The position numbers and the translations under genes are program-made. The notes beneath the pieces are model-generated. The model was not told where the DNA came from, did not search any database, and worked only from the letters and a program-made list of their open reading frames with translations. A DNA stretch of 64,000 bases from Lysobacteraceae bacterium NML03-0222. Lineage in GTDB: Bacteria > Pseudomonadota > Gammaproteobacteria > Xanthomonadales > Xanthomonadaceae. The stretch lies in the NCBI GenBank assembly GCA_002798195.1, contig NWQM01000009.1:36919-100918 (forward strand), read 5' to 3'. Position 1 is the first letter of the stretch; every line of letters begins with the position of its first letter. This document shows positions 1 through 9,092 of this stretch, piece by piece.

Positions 1-1
1 C

Positions 2-367
2 TTCGCCTTCACCACCATCATGGCCTATTACTACATGGCCGAAACCAATGTGACCTTCCTCACCCGTGGCAAACGCTCAGGCGTATTGGTATTTGCGCTG
101 CGCCTGCTGTTGCTGGCGGCGGTGACCTTTGGCGCGGTACGCACTGCGGACATGGCCTGGACGCTGGGCGATATCGGCGTGGGGTTGATGGCCTGGCTCA
201 ATATCATCGCCATCTTGCTGATTCAGCGCCCGGCACTGGCGGCGCTGCGTGATTACGAAAAGCAAAAGCAGGCAGGCATCAAAGAGCCGGAATTCGACCC
301 GGATGCGCTGGGCATCAAAAATGCCGACTTCTGGCGCGAGCGCAAGGCAGGCCGCAATGCAGATTGA
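2..367 (+). CDS. Sodium:alanine/glycine symporter family (AGCS), C-terminal part only
   Basis: The reading frame is open from the window edge, so the 5' part of the gene lies outside. The visible 121 residues begin FAFTTIMAYYYMAETN, the typical late transmembrane segment of the AGCS (DAACS) sodium:amino-acid symporters. Two further hydrophobic helices follow, then a charged cytoplasmic tail ending in WRERKAGRNAD. AGCS proteins import alanine or glycine with Na+. The stop overlaps the next gene by 11 bases, which suggests co-transcription. The family call rests on the FxFTT..YYY.E block; the substrate is inferred from the family. Confidence 0.8.
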   Translation, partial: FAFTTIMAYYYMAETNVTFLTRGKRSGVLVFALRLLLLAAVTFGAVRTADMAWTLGDIGVGLMAWLNIIAILLIQRPALAALRDYEKQKQAGIKEPEFDPDALGIKNADFWRERKAGRNAD

Positions 368-1151
368 AAAGCCCAGCCCCTGGCAGCGCAGCGGCCGGGC
401 GGCCGGCGATAGCCAGACCACGGCGCCTCACCGTGAGCTGCGGTTGTACGGCGTGAATGCGGTGCGGGCGCGGTTTGCCCGTCATCCTGAAAGCCTGCGC
501 AAGCTGTACCTGTCGCATGGCCGCGCCGGCGCCTTTGCCGACCTGATGAAATGGTGTGCGGCACATCGCATCGGCTATCGGTTGGTGGACGAAGACGACC
601 TGCGCCGTCTGGCAGCCAGCAACCATCATGAAGGCGTGGTGGCCGATGTCGTGCGCGAGCCATTGCAGCCGCTGCCGGACTGGCTGGCAACACTGCCCGA
701 AGGCCCGTGCTGTGCCATCTGGCTCGACGGCGTCGGCAATCCGCATAATCTGGGCGCAATTTTGCGCAATGCCGCGCATTTTGGCGTCAGTGCGGTACTG
801 CTGCCCCAGCGCAGCCCGTTGCAGCTTTCTGGCGCGGCCGCACGGGTGGCCGAGGGTGGCGCCGAGGCGGTGAGCTGGGTGCAGATGAGCGATGCTGCCA
901 TCGCCCTGCAGGCGCTGCGTGCGGCAGGCTTCACCCTGGCGGCCACCTTGGTTGCGGGCGGCGATGATGTGTTTGCCACAGCGCTGCCGGAGCGTCTGGT
1001 CTATGTGCTGGGCGCGGAGCAAACCGGCATGAATCGCACACTGGCAGAAAACTGTGACCTGCGGCTTTCCATTCCCGGCAGTGGCCGGGTGGAGAGCCTG
1101 AATGTCGCCAGCGCCACCGCGGTATTGCTGGCGGCCTGGGCGCGGCGCTGA
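357..1151 (+). CDS. TrmH/SpoU-family RNA 2'-O-methyltransferase
   Basis: This 264-residue SPOUT methyltransferase has an N-terminal RNA substrate-binding domain (LYGVNAVRARFARHPESLRKLYL) followed by the knotted SpoU domain. All three family motifs are present: NPHNLGAILRNAAHFG near mid-protein (motif 1), VYVLGAEQTGM (motif 2) and IPGSGRVESLNVASATAV at the C-terminus (motif 3). These form the trefoil knot that binds S-adenosylmethionine. Longer starts run back into the symporter gene; the ATG at 357 gives the usual length. Target nucleotide (tRNA or 23S rRNA) cannot be told from sequence. It ends four bases before the convergent mrpG stop. Confidence 0.88.
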   Translation: MQIEKPSPWQRSGRAAGDSQTTAPHRELRLYGVNAVRARFARHPESLRKLYLSHGRAGAFADLMKWCAAHRIGYRLVDEDDLRRLAASNHHEGVVADVVREPLQPLPDWLATLPEGPCCAIWLDGVGNPHNLGAILRNAAHFGVSAVLLPQRSPLQLSGAAARVAEGGAEAVSWVQMSDAAIALQALRAAGFTLAATLVAGGDDVFATALPERLVYVLGAEQTGMNRTLAENCDLRLSIPGSGRVESLNVASATAVLLAAWARR

Positions 1152-1154
1152 GCC

Positions 1155-1508
1155 TTAGCGTTTGTCGTCAGGGGGGGTGTCTTGACCCGGCGGCGGCGGC
1201 ACCGGGGCGTCGGCCTTTTGTGCCAGATGCAGGGCGGCTTTGCCCATCATGTGTGCGCTGACCGGGGCGGTGAGGAACAGGAATACGGCAATCAGCAGCT
1301 CGCGCGGATGGAAGCCATCGCCGTAAACGCTGTGGTAGAGCATCGAGGCGAGCAGGATGCAGCCTACTCCCAGGGTGCTGGCTTTGGTCGGGCCATGGAT
1401 GCGCTGGAAGAAGCTGCGCAATTTGACCAGCGAAAAGCCGCCGAGAAAGGTGAAAAACACGCCCACGGCAAGCAGGGCGATGAGCAGGATGTCGATGAGG
1501 AGTTTCAT
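1155..1508 (-). CDS. mrpG: Mrp Na+/H+ antiporter subunit G
   Basis: This 117-residue membrane protein has three hydrophobic helices and the family signature GVFFTFLGGFSLVKLRSFFQRIHGPTKASTLGVG. It ends in a charged, Pro-rich tail (PVPPPPGQDTPPDDKR). MrpG (PhaG/MnhG) is a small subunit of the multi-subunit cation/proton antiporter in the inner membrane. It is the last gene of the minus-strand mrpAB-C-D-E-F-G operon and its start overlaps the mrpF stop by four bases (ATGA). Confidence 0.9.
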   Translation of the reverse strand: MKLLIDILLIALLAVGVFFTFLGGFSLVKLRSFFQRIHGPTKASTLGVGCILLASMLYHSVYGDGFHPRELLIAVFLFLTAPVSAHMMGKAALHLAQKADAPVPPPPGQDTPPDDKR

Positions 1509-1774
1509 TCCACGATGTCCCGACGGATGACGTATTTGGTCAGCACCAGGGTGCCGAAGAAGCCGAGCATGGCGATGATCAGCGCCGCCTCGAAATAGAT
1601 CTCGTTTTTGATATACATGCCCAGCAGCATCAGCTGGGCGATGGCGCTGACATACAGGGTGTCGAGCGCCAGGATGCGGTCAGGGGCGGTGGGGCCGCGC
1701 AGCAGGCGCCATAGCGAGAGCAGCATCGCCACCCCGACGATATGCATGCTGACCAGGATGACGGCATCAATCAT
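1505..1774 (-). CDS. mrpF: Mrp Na+/H+ antiporter subunit F
   Basis: An 89-residue, three-helix membrane protein with the MrpF pattern RGPTAPDRILALDTLYV in the middle, containing the conserved Asp of the family. MrpF is a small subunit of the Mrp antiporter; in other bacteria it is also named MnhF or PhaF. Both its start and stop overlap neighbouring subunit genes by four bases, so translation is probably coupled along the operon. Confidence 0.9.
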   Translation of the reverse strand: MIDAVILVSMHIVGVAMLLSLWRLLRGPTAPDRILALDTLYVSAIAQLMLLGMYIKNEIYFEAALIIAMLGFFGTLVLTKYVIRRDIVE

Positions 1775-2259
1775 GGGAACACCTTTTTGATCGGGGCTTC
1801 GTAGCGGGTCTTGATTTCAGCAATCAATGCCTCGGGGTCGTCCACGTTGAGGCAGTGAATCAACAGGTATTTGCGGTCTTCCGACAGCTCGGTGCTGAGC
1901 GTGCCGGGAGTCAGGGTGATGATGCTTGCCAGCGCCGAGATGCCGTGAATATTGGTCAGCTCCAGCGGCACCCAGACAAACTGTGATTGCAGCCGGTCGT
2001 TTGGCCCCAGCACCTGGCGGGCGACGGTGATATTGGCTTTGACGATATCCCATAGCAACATCAACAAGACCTTGGGCAGATGGTGCAGCTGTCCAAGGCG
2101 GGCAAATTCGCGCTCCAGTCGCTCCGAGACCCAGGGCAGCACGATGGCCAGCAACAAGGCCATCATGACATGTCCCATGTCCACCACATCCACCAGCAGC
2201 AGCCAGAACGCAAATACCGTGATGCTTTGCGGAATCGAGGGGAAAAAACGTCTTCTCAT
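1771..2259 (-). CDS. mrpE: Mrp Na+/H+ antiporter subunit E
   Basis: This 162-residue protein matches MrpE: N-terminal membrane helices, then a cytoplasmic segment with WDIVKANITVARQVL and the strand-rich LTPGTLSTELSEDRKYLLIHCLNVDD. MrpE is needed for assembly or full activity of the antiporter complex. The gene overlaps mrpD and mrpF by four bases each. Confidence 0.9.
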   Translation of the reverse strand: MRRRFFPSIPQSITVFAFWLLLVDVVDMGHVMMALLLAIVLPWVSERLEREFARLGQLHHLPKVLLMLLWDIVKANITVARQVLGPNDRLQSQFVWVPLELTNIHGISALASIITLTPGTLSTELSEDRKYLLIHCLNVDDPEALIAEIKTRYEAPIKKVFP

Positions 2260-3812
2260 CGCATCGGCTCCCGCAGCAGCGGCAGGGTATCGCGCACGGC
2301 CTGCAAATAATCTGCCGGCTGCAGGATTTGCGCAGTCGTGGCCTGGGTGTAATCAAGCAGTGGCTGTGCAAGCAGGGTCATGGCCAGGATATAGCCCAGC
2401 AAAATCACCACGGCAATGGTTTCCTGGCGGTGCAGCGGCGGCGGTGAATAGTTTTCCGGGTGCGGCTCGATACGCCAGAACAGCTGCGTGCCCATCCGGG
2501 CGATACCGATGATGGCGAGCAGGCTGCTGGCGAGAATCACCGCCCAGGTGACCCAGCGTGCATCTGCTGGCACAGCCATCAGCAGTGCCAGTTTGCCGAT
2601 GAAGCCCGACAGCGGCGGCAGGCCGGAAATGGCCATGGCCGCAATCAAGAACAGGATGCTCATGACGGTCTTGTTGGCAATCGGCGCGATTTTGCGCAGC
2701 AGCTCGCCGGTATCGCCGCGCAGGCGCAGGATCAAATCGGCCAGCAAAAACAGGGCGGCGGCGGCAAAGGTGCTGTGCGGCAGATAGTACAGGCCGGCGC
2801 TGAGTGTGCCGGGGGTATCGAGCGCAAAGGCCACAAACAAGGTGCCTGCCGAGAGCAGTACCAGATACGCAATCGCCGCACGCAGACGTGCCGCTCCCAG
2901 CACCCCCAGCGCGGCCAGCACGATGGTGATGAGTCCGGCCATCCACAACCACTGTCGGGCGAAACCAGCCAGCTCACCGGCGTGCTCGCCAAACATCAGC
3001 GTGCCGGTGCGCAGTGCGGCATACAGCCCCAGCTTGGTCATGATGGCAAACAGTGCGGCCACTGCCGCCGGAGCACGCGAATAGCTGTCCGGCAGCCACA
3101 TATACAGCGGCAGCAGCGCCGCCTTGGCGCAGAACACCAGCAGCAACAGACCGCCGCCGGTGCGCAGCAAGGTGGCCTGGGTGGGGGTGGCATCGGCAAT
3201 GCGCGCGGCCATCTCGGTCATGTTCAGCGTGCCGAGTACCGCGTACAGCACGGCCAGGGCAATCAGAAACAGGGTCGATGCGGCGATATTGAACACCACA
3301 TAGTGCATCCCGGCGCGCAGACGCGGGCCGCGGGCGCCGGAGAGCATCAGGCCGTAGGAAGCAATCAGCAGCACTTCAAAAAACACGAACAGGTTGAACA
3401 AGTCGCCGGTCAGGAAGGCGCCGTTCAAACCGGCCAGCTGAATCTGGAACAGGGTGTGGAAGTGCAGCGCACGCCGATCCCAGCCTGCGCAGGCATACAG
3501 TAGAACCGGAATCGCCAGCAGGTTGACGGTCATCACCATCAGTGCGGCTAGACGGTCGAGCACCAGCACGATACCGATTTGCCCCGGCCAGTCGGCCAGC
3601 AGATAGACATCGATGCCGTCTTGCAAGGCGCGCCGCAGCAGGGCGACGCTGGTCAGGGTGAGCAGTACCATGCCCATCCAGGCGACCACGCGCAGGATGC
3701 GCACTTCGTGCTTGCGCTCCAGCAATAGCAGCGTAGCGCCGGTCAGAATCGGGATCAGAATCGGCGCAATCAGCAGATGTTGCGACAGGCCTTGAAGCAG
3801 GGCTTGCATCAT
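2256..3812 (-). CDS. mrpD: Mrp Na+/H+ antiporter subunit D (NuoN/NuoM-like)
   Basis: This 518-residue polytopic membrane protein is homologous to the proton-channel subunits of respiratory complex I. The conserved core is visible: FFEVLLIASYGLML with the key Glu, then KAALLPLYMWLPDSYSRAP, where the Lys and the PDSY.RAP motif line the ion path. MrpD couples Na+ export to H+ entry together with MrpA. Its length fits the family. Both ends overlap the neighbouring subunits by four bases. Confidence 0.93.
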   Translation of the reverse strand: MMQALLQGLSQHLLIAPILIPILTGATLLLLERKHEVRILRVVAWMGMVLLTLTSVALLRRALQDGIDVYLLADWPGQIGIVLVLDRLAALMVMTVNLLAIPVLLYACAGWDRRALHFHTLFQIQLAGLNGAFLTGDLFNLFVFFEVLLIASYGLMLSGARGPRLRAGMHYVVFNIAASTLFLIALAVLYAVLGTLNMTEMAARIADATPTQATLLRTGGGLLLLVFCAKAALLPLYMWLPDSYSRAPAAVAALFAIMTKLGLYAALRTGTLMFGEHAGELAGFARQWLWMAGLITIVLAALGVLGAARLRAAIAYLVLLSAGTLFVAFALDTPGTLSAGLYYLPHSTFAAAALFLLADLILRLRGDTGELLRKIAPIANKTVMSILFLIAAMAISGLPPLSGFIGKLALLMAVPADARWVTWAVILASSLLAIIGIARMGTQLFWRIEPHPENYSPPPLHRQETIAVVILLGYILAMTLLAQPLLDYTQATTAQILQPADYLQAVRDTLPLLREPMR

Positions 3813-4174
3813 TTGAAATGCTCCGGCCGGTCGCAGTCTTCCACGCCATCGACGTGGTCGCTGTGCAGGTCGTGGTGCTCGCGCATCGCCACCACCACGG
3901 TGACGGCGGTCATGGCGAAGGCAATCACGATGGCGGTCAACACCAAGGCCTGCGGCAGCGGGTCGGCACTGTTGGCCAGCGTGCTTTCAATACCATCGCG
4001 CAGTACCGGCGGCGCACCGGGACGCAGGCGGCCGGAGGCGAATATCAGCAGATTGGTCGCATAAGAGAGCAGGGTCAGCCCCAGAATCACGTCAAACGTG
4101 CGCGCCCGCAAAATCAGATACGCGCCGCTGCCGGTCAGTACGCCGATGGCGCTCGCCATTGCCCATTCCATCAA
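3809..4174 (-). CDS. mrpC: Mrp Na+/H+ antiporter subunit C (NuoK-like)
   Basis: A 121-residue, three-helix protein related to NuoK of complex I. Visible family features are GVLTGSGAYLILRARTFDVILGLTLLSYATNLLIF and a second block with LPQALVLTAIVIAFAMTAV. A His/Asp-rich C-terminal tail (REHHDLHSDHVDGVEDCDRP) follows. MrpC is part of the core antiporter module. It overlaps mrpAB and mrpD by four bases. Confidence 0.9.
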   Translation of the reverse strand: MMEWAMASAIGVLTGSGAYLILRARTFDVILGLTLLSYATNLLIFASGRLRPGAPPVLRDGIESTLANSADPLPQALVLTAIVIAFAMTAVTVVVAMREHHDLHSDHVDGVEDCDRPEHFK

Positions 4175-6939
4175 TTATCCCTCGCCGCTTGACGTTGTTT
4201 GACCGTGCCCATGGTGGAGAGCATCAGCAAGGCGCTACAGAACACCACCAGATAAACGCCGGTATCAAATACCAGTGCGCTGGCCAGCGAGAGCTTGCCA
4301 ATCACCGGCAGTTGCAGGTCGATATGGCCGCTGGTCAGGAGCGGATAGCCAAACAGCAGCGAGCCCAGCCCGCCGGCGGTGGCGATGATCCAGCCAAAGG
4401 CGATGCCGCGCAGATAGTCAAAGCCGAAAGTCGCTTCCACCGTGCGTGCGCCCTGCAAAACATACTTCACCAGTACCGGCACGGCGATGGCAAGACCGGC
4501 GATGAAGCCGCCGCCGGGCGCATTGTGGCCGCGCAGGAACAAAAACACCGATACGGTCAGTGTCAGCGGGAACAGCAGCTGGGTCAGATCGGCCGGAATC
4601 GGGTATTTGGCCGGCGGCCCGGGAATGATTTCGTCCGGGGTCAGCCGCGTCCATTTCAGCAGCGCATGTACCACCAGCGCGGCAACGCCGAACACGACGA
4701 TTTCGCCATAGGTATCAAAGCCACGGAAGTCCACCAAAATCACATTGACCACATTGCGGCCATGGCCCTCGGGCAGCGCGCGCGCCAGGAATTCATTGGA
4801 AATGGACTGGTCGGGCTGGGTCATCATCGCCAGCGCCAATGCAGTGGCGGCGATACCGACAATTACCGCGACGATGATGTCGCGCCATTTGCGCAGCAGA
4901 TTGGGCGCAGGCGGTGACTGCTTGGGCAGATAGTTCAACGCCATCATCATCAGTGCGATGGTCACCATTTCCACCATCAACTGGGTGAGCGCAAGGTCGG
5001 GCGCGGACAGGTACACGAAAATCAGGCTGACCATCAGCCCCACCACGCCGATGATGATGAGTGCTGTCAAGCGCTTGCTGTGGGTCGCCACCGTGCCCAG
5101 CGTACCGCCGACCAGCAGCGCCCATACCAGCCAGCCCAGTGGCGGCATGGCCTGCACGTCATGGACATTGGCAAGATAACTACCCGGCGCCATGAGGAAT
5201 GGCAGCATGCCTACCGCCATCGCGGCGAGCAGCAGCCACAGCAGACTGCGCCGCAGGCCGCCGTTGGCCACGCGCTCGGTAAAACCATTGGCGAGCGTGA
5301 ACAGCACTTCGATATTCCAGTGGAAAAAATTGCGGCCAATGGTTTTTTGTACCACCGCATGCAGATTGAGCATGCGCCGCAGTCCGAAATACAGCAGACA
5401 GCCAAATACCATGCCGCCGAAGCTCATCATCAGCGGCAGGTTGAAGCCATGCCACAGTGCCAGGCTGTATTCGGGCGTATTCTCGCCCAGCACGCCATGC
5501 ACGGCGGTCGCCAGTACCGGCGCTACGGTCAGTGCCGGGGCAATACCCACTGCCAGACACAGCAATACCAGAATGATGACCGGCGCACGCATGAACAGCG
5601 GCGGCTCATGCACTTCGCGGTTGACTTTGCGCGGGCCCTCGCCAAAAAAAGTGTCATGCACAAAACGCAGGCTGTAGGCCACCCCGAAGGTACCGGCCAG
5701 GAACGCGGCAATCACGGTGATCAGGCGCGGCGTGTCGTTGCCGATTTCCAGCACCTCGGCAAAGAACATTTCCTTGGAAAGGAAGCCGTTCAAGAGCGGA
5801 ATCCCGGCCATCGCCAGACTGGCGATGATGGCCAGCGTGCTGGTGATGGGCATCAGCCGCATCAGGCCGCCCAGACGGCGCATGTCACGGGTGCCGGTCT
5901 CATGATCGATGATGCCGGCGGCCATGAACAGGCTGGCCTTGAACGTGGCATGGTTGATGACGTGGAACAGCGCCGCCACCACCGCCAAGGGGGATGACAG
6001 CCCGAGCAGCAACACAATCAGGCCCAGATGGGAAATGGTGGAATAAGCCAGCAGCCCCTTCAGGTCATGCTGGAAAATCGCACTCCAGGCGCCAAATACC
6101 AGCGTGGCCGCCCCGGTCATGCTTACCACCAGGAAGAACAGGTCAGTACCGGAGAGCACCGGATGCAGGCGCAACAGCAAGAATACCCCGGCCTTGACCA
6201 TGGTGGCCGAATGCAAATACGCCGAGACCGGTGTGGGCGCAGCCATCGCCTGCGGCAGCCAGAAATGGAACGGGAACTGCGCGCTCTTGGTGAATACGCC
6301 CAGCAGCACCAGCAGCAAGATCGCCGGATACCAAGGGCTGGCGCGCACCACATCACCGGCCGCCAGCACCGCATCGAGCTGGTAACTGCCGACCACCTGA
6401 CCCAGCAAGATCATGCCGCCCAGCAGCGCAAGACCGCCCATGCCGGTAATCGCCAGCGCCATGCGTGCCCCCTGGCGGGCGTCCTGACGCCGGGACCAGA
6501 AGCCAATCAACAGGAATGAGCTGATGGAAGTCAGCTCCCAGAAAACCGCCATCAGCAGGATATTGCCGGCCAGCACCAGCCCCAGCATCGCGCCCATGAA
6601 CAGCATCAGATAACTGAAAAACCGCGGGGCACTGTCCTTGGGGCTGAGGTAATAGGCCGCATACAGCACCACCAGCGCGCCAATGCCCAGCACCAGAAGC
6701 GCAAACAGCCAGGCCAGACCGTCCAGCCGCAAGGTGAAATCCAGCCCAAGGCTCGGTATCCACGCATGGCTCAGCAGCGGAATGCTGCCCTCATGCACCG
6801 CCGGGGTTTGCATGCCCAGAAGCACCAGCCCCAGTAACGGAGCCATGCCTGCAATCCATGCCACCTGTTTTCGGGACAGGCCGGAAATCAGTACCAGCAG
6901 CGCGGCAGCAAATGGAAGCAGCAGGGTCAGGCCAAGCAT
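4171..6939 (-). CDS. mrpAB: Mrp Na+/H+ antiporter fused subunits A and B
   Basis: A 922-residue membrane protein. Residues 1 to about 780 are MrpA, a NuoL-like channel subunit with ELTSISSFLLIGFW, KSAQFPFHFWLPQAMAAPTPVSAYLHSATMVKAG and the extra C-terminal MrpA helices (SAPDLALTQLMVEMVT). The last 130 residues are MrpB (LFLRGHNAPGGGFIAGL). A fused AB is typical of the six-gene 'group 2' operons (PhaAB type). The start was moved 18 codons inside the longest frame, to the ATG at 6939, because GAGG lies four bases upstream. First gene of the operon; likely roles are Na+/pH homeostasis and, in related systems, K+ efflux. Confidence 0.93.
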   Translation of the reverse strand: MLGLTLLLPFAAALLVLISGLSRKQVAWIAGMAPLLGLVLLGMQTPAVHEGSIPLLSHAWIPSLGLDFTLRLDGLAWLFALLVLGIGALVVLYAAYYLSPKDSAPRFFSYLMLFMGAMLGLVLAGNILLMAVFWELTSISSFLLIGFWSRRQDARQGARMALAITGMGGLALLGGMILLGQVVGSYQLDAVLAAGDVVRASPWYPAILLLVLLGVFTKSAQFPFHFWLPQAMAAPTPVSAYLHSATMVKAGVFLLLRLHPVLSGTDLFFLVVSMTGAATLVFGAWSAIFQHDLKGLLAYSTISHLGLIVLLLGLSSPLAVVAALFHVINHATFKASLFMAAGIIDHETGTRDMRRLGGLMRLMPITSTLAIIASLAMAGIPLLNGFLSKEMFFAEVLEIGNDTPRLITVIAAFLAGTFGVAYSLRFVHDTFFGEGPRKVNREVHEPPLFMRAPVIILVLLCLAVGIAPALTVAPVLATAVHGVLGENTPEYSLALWHGFNLPLMMSFGGMVFGCLLYFGLRRMLNLHAVVQKTIGRNFFHWNIEVLFTLANGFTERVANGGLRRSLLWLLLAAMAVGMLPFLMAPGSYLANVHDVQAMPPLGWLVWALLVGGTLGTVATHSKRLTALIIIGVVGLMVSLIFVYLSAPDLALTQLMVEMVTIALMMMALNYLPKQSPPAPNLLRKWRDIIVAVIVGIAATALALAMMTQPDQSISNEFLARALPEGHGRNVVNVILVDFRGFDTYGEIVVFGVAALVVHALLKWTRLTPDEIIPGPPAKYPIPADLTQLLFPLTLTVSVFLFLRGHNAPGGGFIAGLAIAVPVLVKYVLQGARTVEATFGFDYLRGIAFGWIIATAGGLGSLLFGYPLLTSGHIDLQLPVIGKLSLASALVFDTGVYLVVFCSALLMLSTMGTVKQRQAARDN

Positions 6940-7123
6940 GAAGCCTCGGAAGTGTTTGACTTGAAAAGAAAATCCGCCAAGGCGGCGCAACATTCTAACG
7001 GATGGCTGTCAAGTCCGCGTACAGGATTGCGCTCCAATAGGCTGCAGAAAGCTCCGCTGGGCGATGGCAAATAGTCACGATTTGAGCTGCCCTGCATCGG
7101 CAGCTATCACGCCTTGGAGGCGA

Positions 7124-7942
7124 TTACAGGTCTTGCTGGTAGCGCACGTAAGGCACCGTGCCTTCGTCCTCGCCCTTGCCGGGGGAGGCAAATGGGCTGC
7201 GGCCACGAGAGACGACATTCTCGGCGCCGACGCTGAGCTGCCCACTCCAAGGCGTGCGCCAGGTAATGCCTACGCCGAAGCCTTCCCATTTGCCGGGTTG
7301 ACCCGCGACATCCACAACACGGCCAAAGACATTGGCGCGAAAGTTGCCGATGCCTGCACCGAGTGAGAGTCCCAAGCTGTTCCAGTGACCGGAGGTCTGG
7401 GGGAGCTCTGATGCGGTCATCAGGCGTGCTTTGGCCGTAGTGCCGGCAATCGAAACCACGCCGCTGCGTCCCAGGTTGTATTCGGCAAACAGGGCGAAGT
7501 CGGTTTGCTCACTGCGAGCGTGCCGACCTTGAACCAGCCAGCCGGGAAGATGATTCTGGCTGCGGCCAACAGCCACGCCGATGCGGCCATTGTGATTGCC
7601 AAAACTGGCACTGGCCGGACCAATGGCGCCCAGCGCGCAGCTGGCAGAGAGTCTGTCCATGCGGTTGGGAATCCCGCCCGGACCATCGCACAGCAATGCC
7701 AGTGATTGGCCGGAAGAAAGCCCGAAAGCTGACTCCAGCGTATTGCTGCCAAAGCGCCAGCGGGCATTGCTGGCAGGCCGGCCTGCCGGCTCCAGTGCGA
7801 TGGCGCCCTCAATTTTGCCACTCTTGCTGTTGACGATGGGCAGCACAGTCAAATCGCCCTGCCGCACTTGCGCAGCAGCGCTCGCTACTGTCAGAACAGC
7901 AGCAAGACTTGTCAGCAGCAGTGGCAGGCGGCGTTTGCTCAT
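7124..7942 (-). CDS. Secreted, probably outer-membrane beta-rich protein of unknown function
   Basis: The 272-residue product begins with a clear signal peptide (MSKRRLPLLLTSLAAVLTVASAAAQ). The mature part alternates short polar and hydrophobic stretches rich in Gly, Ser and Ala (for example LGLSLGAGIGNFRANVFGRVV). It ends in an aromatic-rich strand (GTVPYVRYQQDL), which looks like an outer-membrane barrel or surface protein. No enzymatic motif was recognised. It is flanked by 184 and 172 gene-free bases, so it is probably monocistronic. The barrel idea is inferred from composition only. Confidence 0.65.
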   Translation of the reverse strand: MSKRRLPLLLTSLAAVLTVASAAAQVRQGDLTVLPIVNSKSGKIEGAIALEPAGRPASNARWRFGSNTLESAFGLSSGQSLALLCDGPGGIPNRMDRLSASCALGAIGPASASFGNHNGRIGVAVGRSQNHLPGWLVQGRHARSEQTDFALFAEYNLGRSGVVSIAGTTAKARLMTASELPQTSGHWNSLGLSLGAGIGNFRANVFGRVVDVAGQPGKWEGFGVGITWRTPWSGQLSVGAENVVSRGRSPFASPGKGEDEGTVPYVRYQQDL

Positions 7943-8114
7943 GTGCTATGGACTTCGTTGGTGACGAAAAGTTCCCACTCCCAAGCAGGAGTTACAACAT
8001 ACCGGATTTATGTTTGTTTAACAATCAATTCCGGGTCGAAACAGCAGGACAGGCGGGTACGGGCAGGTGAGGGTTCAGCTGCGACCGTCCAGCCCCACGG
8101 CAGGCGCTTTGGCG

Positions 8115-9035
8115 CTACTGCAGTCTGGAGGGCGCGTCGCTGGTCGCGGCAGGTGCAGTGAACAGCGCGTCCACATCATTGAGACTGAAGTAATAGCGTT
8201 CGGCGCAGAACTCGCAGCGGACTTCAGCCTGGCCATTGCGTCCGGCGGCAACGGCCGCCTCGGCTTCTTCGCGCCCCAGGCTGCGCAGCATCTCCTCAAC
8301 CCGCTCACGCGAGCAGGAGCAGCCAAAGTTGAGTGTGCGCTGACCCAGAAGCTGCAGGCTCTCCTGATGAAACAGCCGGTGCAGCAGGGTGGCCGCATCC
8401 GTGGCTTGCAACTCTTGTGCGCCGAGGGTGGCGAACAATTGTTGAGCGCGCTCCCAGCCATCCACATCGGAAGCGGTCTCACCCGGCAGCTTCTGCAGCA
8501 ACAGGCCACTGGCGTGCTGTGCATCGGCAGCCAGCAGCAGGCGGGTGGGGAGCTGCTCGGAGCGCTGGAAATAATGCTCGAAGGCTTCGGCCAGTGTCGG
8601 CCTTTCCAGTGGCACCAGGCCTTGATAGCGCGTCAATTCACCACTGGGACTCGGGTTTTCAATGGTGATGGCGATGAGTGCGCCCTCGCCTGCAAGGCGC
8701 AAGTCTTGGGCAATGGCCTCAAGCTGTGCGGGCTTGGCGTCTTCGGCACTGCGAATCAGCCCGCGCAAGGTGCCTTGTGCCGTGCATTCGGCAAACAGGC
8801 TGCGCAAATCACCGGGGGCGCGCAGTTGTACCGAAAGCCTGCCGTCGATTTTGATATGCGCGGTCAAAAGTGCAGTGGCGGCAATGGCCTGCCCCAGTAG
8901 CTCAAGGGTTTTGCCGCTTGCATCGTTCTTGTCGGCAATACTCTGCCAGGCGCTGTCCAGGCGCACATGCGCGCCGCGGACACCGGCTTCGGGCAGCAGA
9001 AAAACGGTCAGCGGATTGGAGGTGTTGTCGTTCAT
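8115..9035 (-). CDS. hslO: Hsp33 redox-regulated chaperone
   Basis: This 306-residue protein matches Hsp33, a cytoplasmic holdase activated by oxidative stress. The C-terminal zinc redox switch is complete: CxC (FGCSCSRERV) and CxxC (VRCEFCAERY). It binds Zn when reduced and forms disulfides on oxidation. The central fold carries SVQLRAPGDLRSLFAECTAQGTLRGL. The start is set at the ATG at 9035 (MNDNTSN); the longer frame adds 24 unrelated residues. It diverges from mtgA with only 57 bases between the starts. Confidence 0.93.
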   Translation of the reverse strand: MNDNTSNPLTVFLLPEAGVRGAHVRLDSAWQSIADKNDASGKTLELLGQAIAATALLTAHIKIDGRLSVQLRAPGDLRSLFAECTAQGTLRGLIRSAEDAKPAQLEAIAQDLRLAGEGALIAITIENPSPSGELTRYQGLVPLERPTLAEAFEHYFQRSEQLPTRLLLAADAQHASGLLLQKLPGETASDVDGWERAQQLFATLGAQELQATDAATLLHRLFHQESLQLLGQRTLNFGCSCSRERVEEMLRSLGREEAEAAVAAGRNGQAEVRCEFCAERYYFSLNDVDALFTAPAATSDAPSRLQ

Positions 9036-9092
9036 CGGGGAGAGTGCAGGCGAGGCGGCATAATTATCAATGAATTCTCTTATGGGGGCGCC

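Noticed and set aside
2460..3503. 347-codon Gln/Gly/His-rich frame opposite mrpD
   Set aside because: Antisense reflection of hydrophobic codons; mrpD is well supported.
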